Below, piece after piece: positions 23,927 through 24,024 of a stretch of DNA of 24,024 nt (the stretch's first letter is position 1; the number at the start of each line of letters is the position of its first letter). The notes beneath the pieces were generated by a model. It ran no database searches, was not told the origin of the DNA, and was given only the letters and a program-made list of their open reading frames with translations. Position numbers and translations under genes: made by a program. This DNA comes from CAZDGV01 sp964505195. GTDB taxonomy: Bacteria > Bacteroidota > Bacteroidia > Chitinophagales > Chitinophagaceae. The stretch covers positions 1 through 24,024 of the forward strand of contig CAZDGV010000024.1 of assembly GCA_964505195.1 (NCBI GenBank), read 5' to 3'.

Positions 23927-24024
23927 CTATTTAAACAACCCGATCTTAAGTCCGGCATATGCCGTAAGACCTGAAATATTGTTCTGATTCATATTCCTGT
24001 AATTCATGTTGCTCACAAACCGAT
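23927..24024 (-). CDS. C-terminal end of a probable outer-membrane beta-barrel protein (cut by window edge)
   Basis: An open frame enters from the right edge and stops at TAG 23927-23929, giving 31 residues. It ends GLTAYAGLKIGLFK, an alternating hydrophobic/Gly strand close to the C-terminus that resembles the last beta-strand of Bacteroidota outer-membrane (porin-like/PorT-like) proteins. Other minus-strand frames in this stretch stop earlier or read as low-complexity. The family cannot be named from so little sequence. It is oriented the same way as the MarR regulator, 119 bases upstream of it. Confidence 0.5.
   Translation of the reverse strand, partial: RFVSNMNYRNMNQNNISGLTAYAGLKIGLFK

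Noticed and set aside
1..24024. tRNA, rRNA, CRISPR array, prophage or defence island
   Set aside because: No tRNA-like cloverleaf, spaced repeat array, integrase, phage or restriction/defence genes were found by reading; the window is almost wholly accounted for by chromosomal genes.

Overview
The window reads as an ordinary stretch of chromosome from a member of the Bacteroidota, most likely family Chitinophagaceae or a close relative. I infer this from gene content (YceI, a sortilin-like BNR protein, a CarboxypepD_reg-like protein, GH3, LpxR/DUF2219), from near-absence of Shine-Dalgarno sequences, and from promoters of the Bacteroidota type (TTTG near -33, TAnnTTTG near -7). The genus cannot be named from sequence alone. 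It is a draft assembly: two 100-base N runs (1141-1240, 8581-8680) are gap placeholders and each cuts genes.

Layout. At the left edge is adk (minus, last few codons missing). Next come msrB (plus) and kdsB (minus), converging on the first gap, which hides both 3' ends. Then follow yceI with its own terminator (minus), a large secreted BNR/sortilin-like protein (plus), and katG (minus), with back-to-back terminators between the last two. Upstream of katG is a CarboxypepD_reg-domain protein (minus) that only looks broken: the second gap is flanked by two identical 55-base contig ends, and collapsing them restores one 481-residue frame. A plus-strand run follows: recX, an LpxR-like lipid A deacylase and an omega-amidase of the nitrilase family. 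thiL and an inositol-monophosphatase-family gene (minus) precede a divergent glycosyltransferase fused to a membrane/CoA_binding_3-like region, a GH3 protein, and a secreted protein of unknown function with a possible L,D-transpeptidase-like His/Cys signature. A compact cluster (small membrane protein, winged-helix regulator, polytopic membrane protein) runs from the best promoter in the window into a bidirectional terminator. On the other strand a MarR regulator precedes a long acyl-CoA dehydrogenase, with a clear inverted repeat at the regulator's start. The right edge cuts the last ~31 residues of a probable outer-membrane beta-barrel protein.

How the genes work together. Several genes concern the envelope (kdsB, LpxR-like, the glycosyltransferase fusion, the L,D-transpeptidase-like protein, the beta-barrel end), others oxidative damage (msrB, katG), and others core metabolism (adk, thiL, acyl-CoA dehydrogenase). 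There is no sign of phage, transposon, CRISPR, tRNA or rRNA, and I see no obvious new multi-gene system. The most interesting leads are the YkuD-like secreted protein, the glycosyltransferase fusion with a degenerate C-terminus, and the two self-contained regulator/operator pairs. No gene-free stretch exceeds about 300 bases; the longest are 558-727 and 9813-9963, which hold little beyond possible promoter elements.
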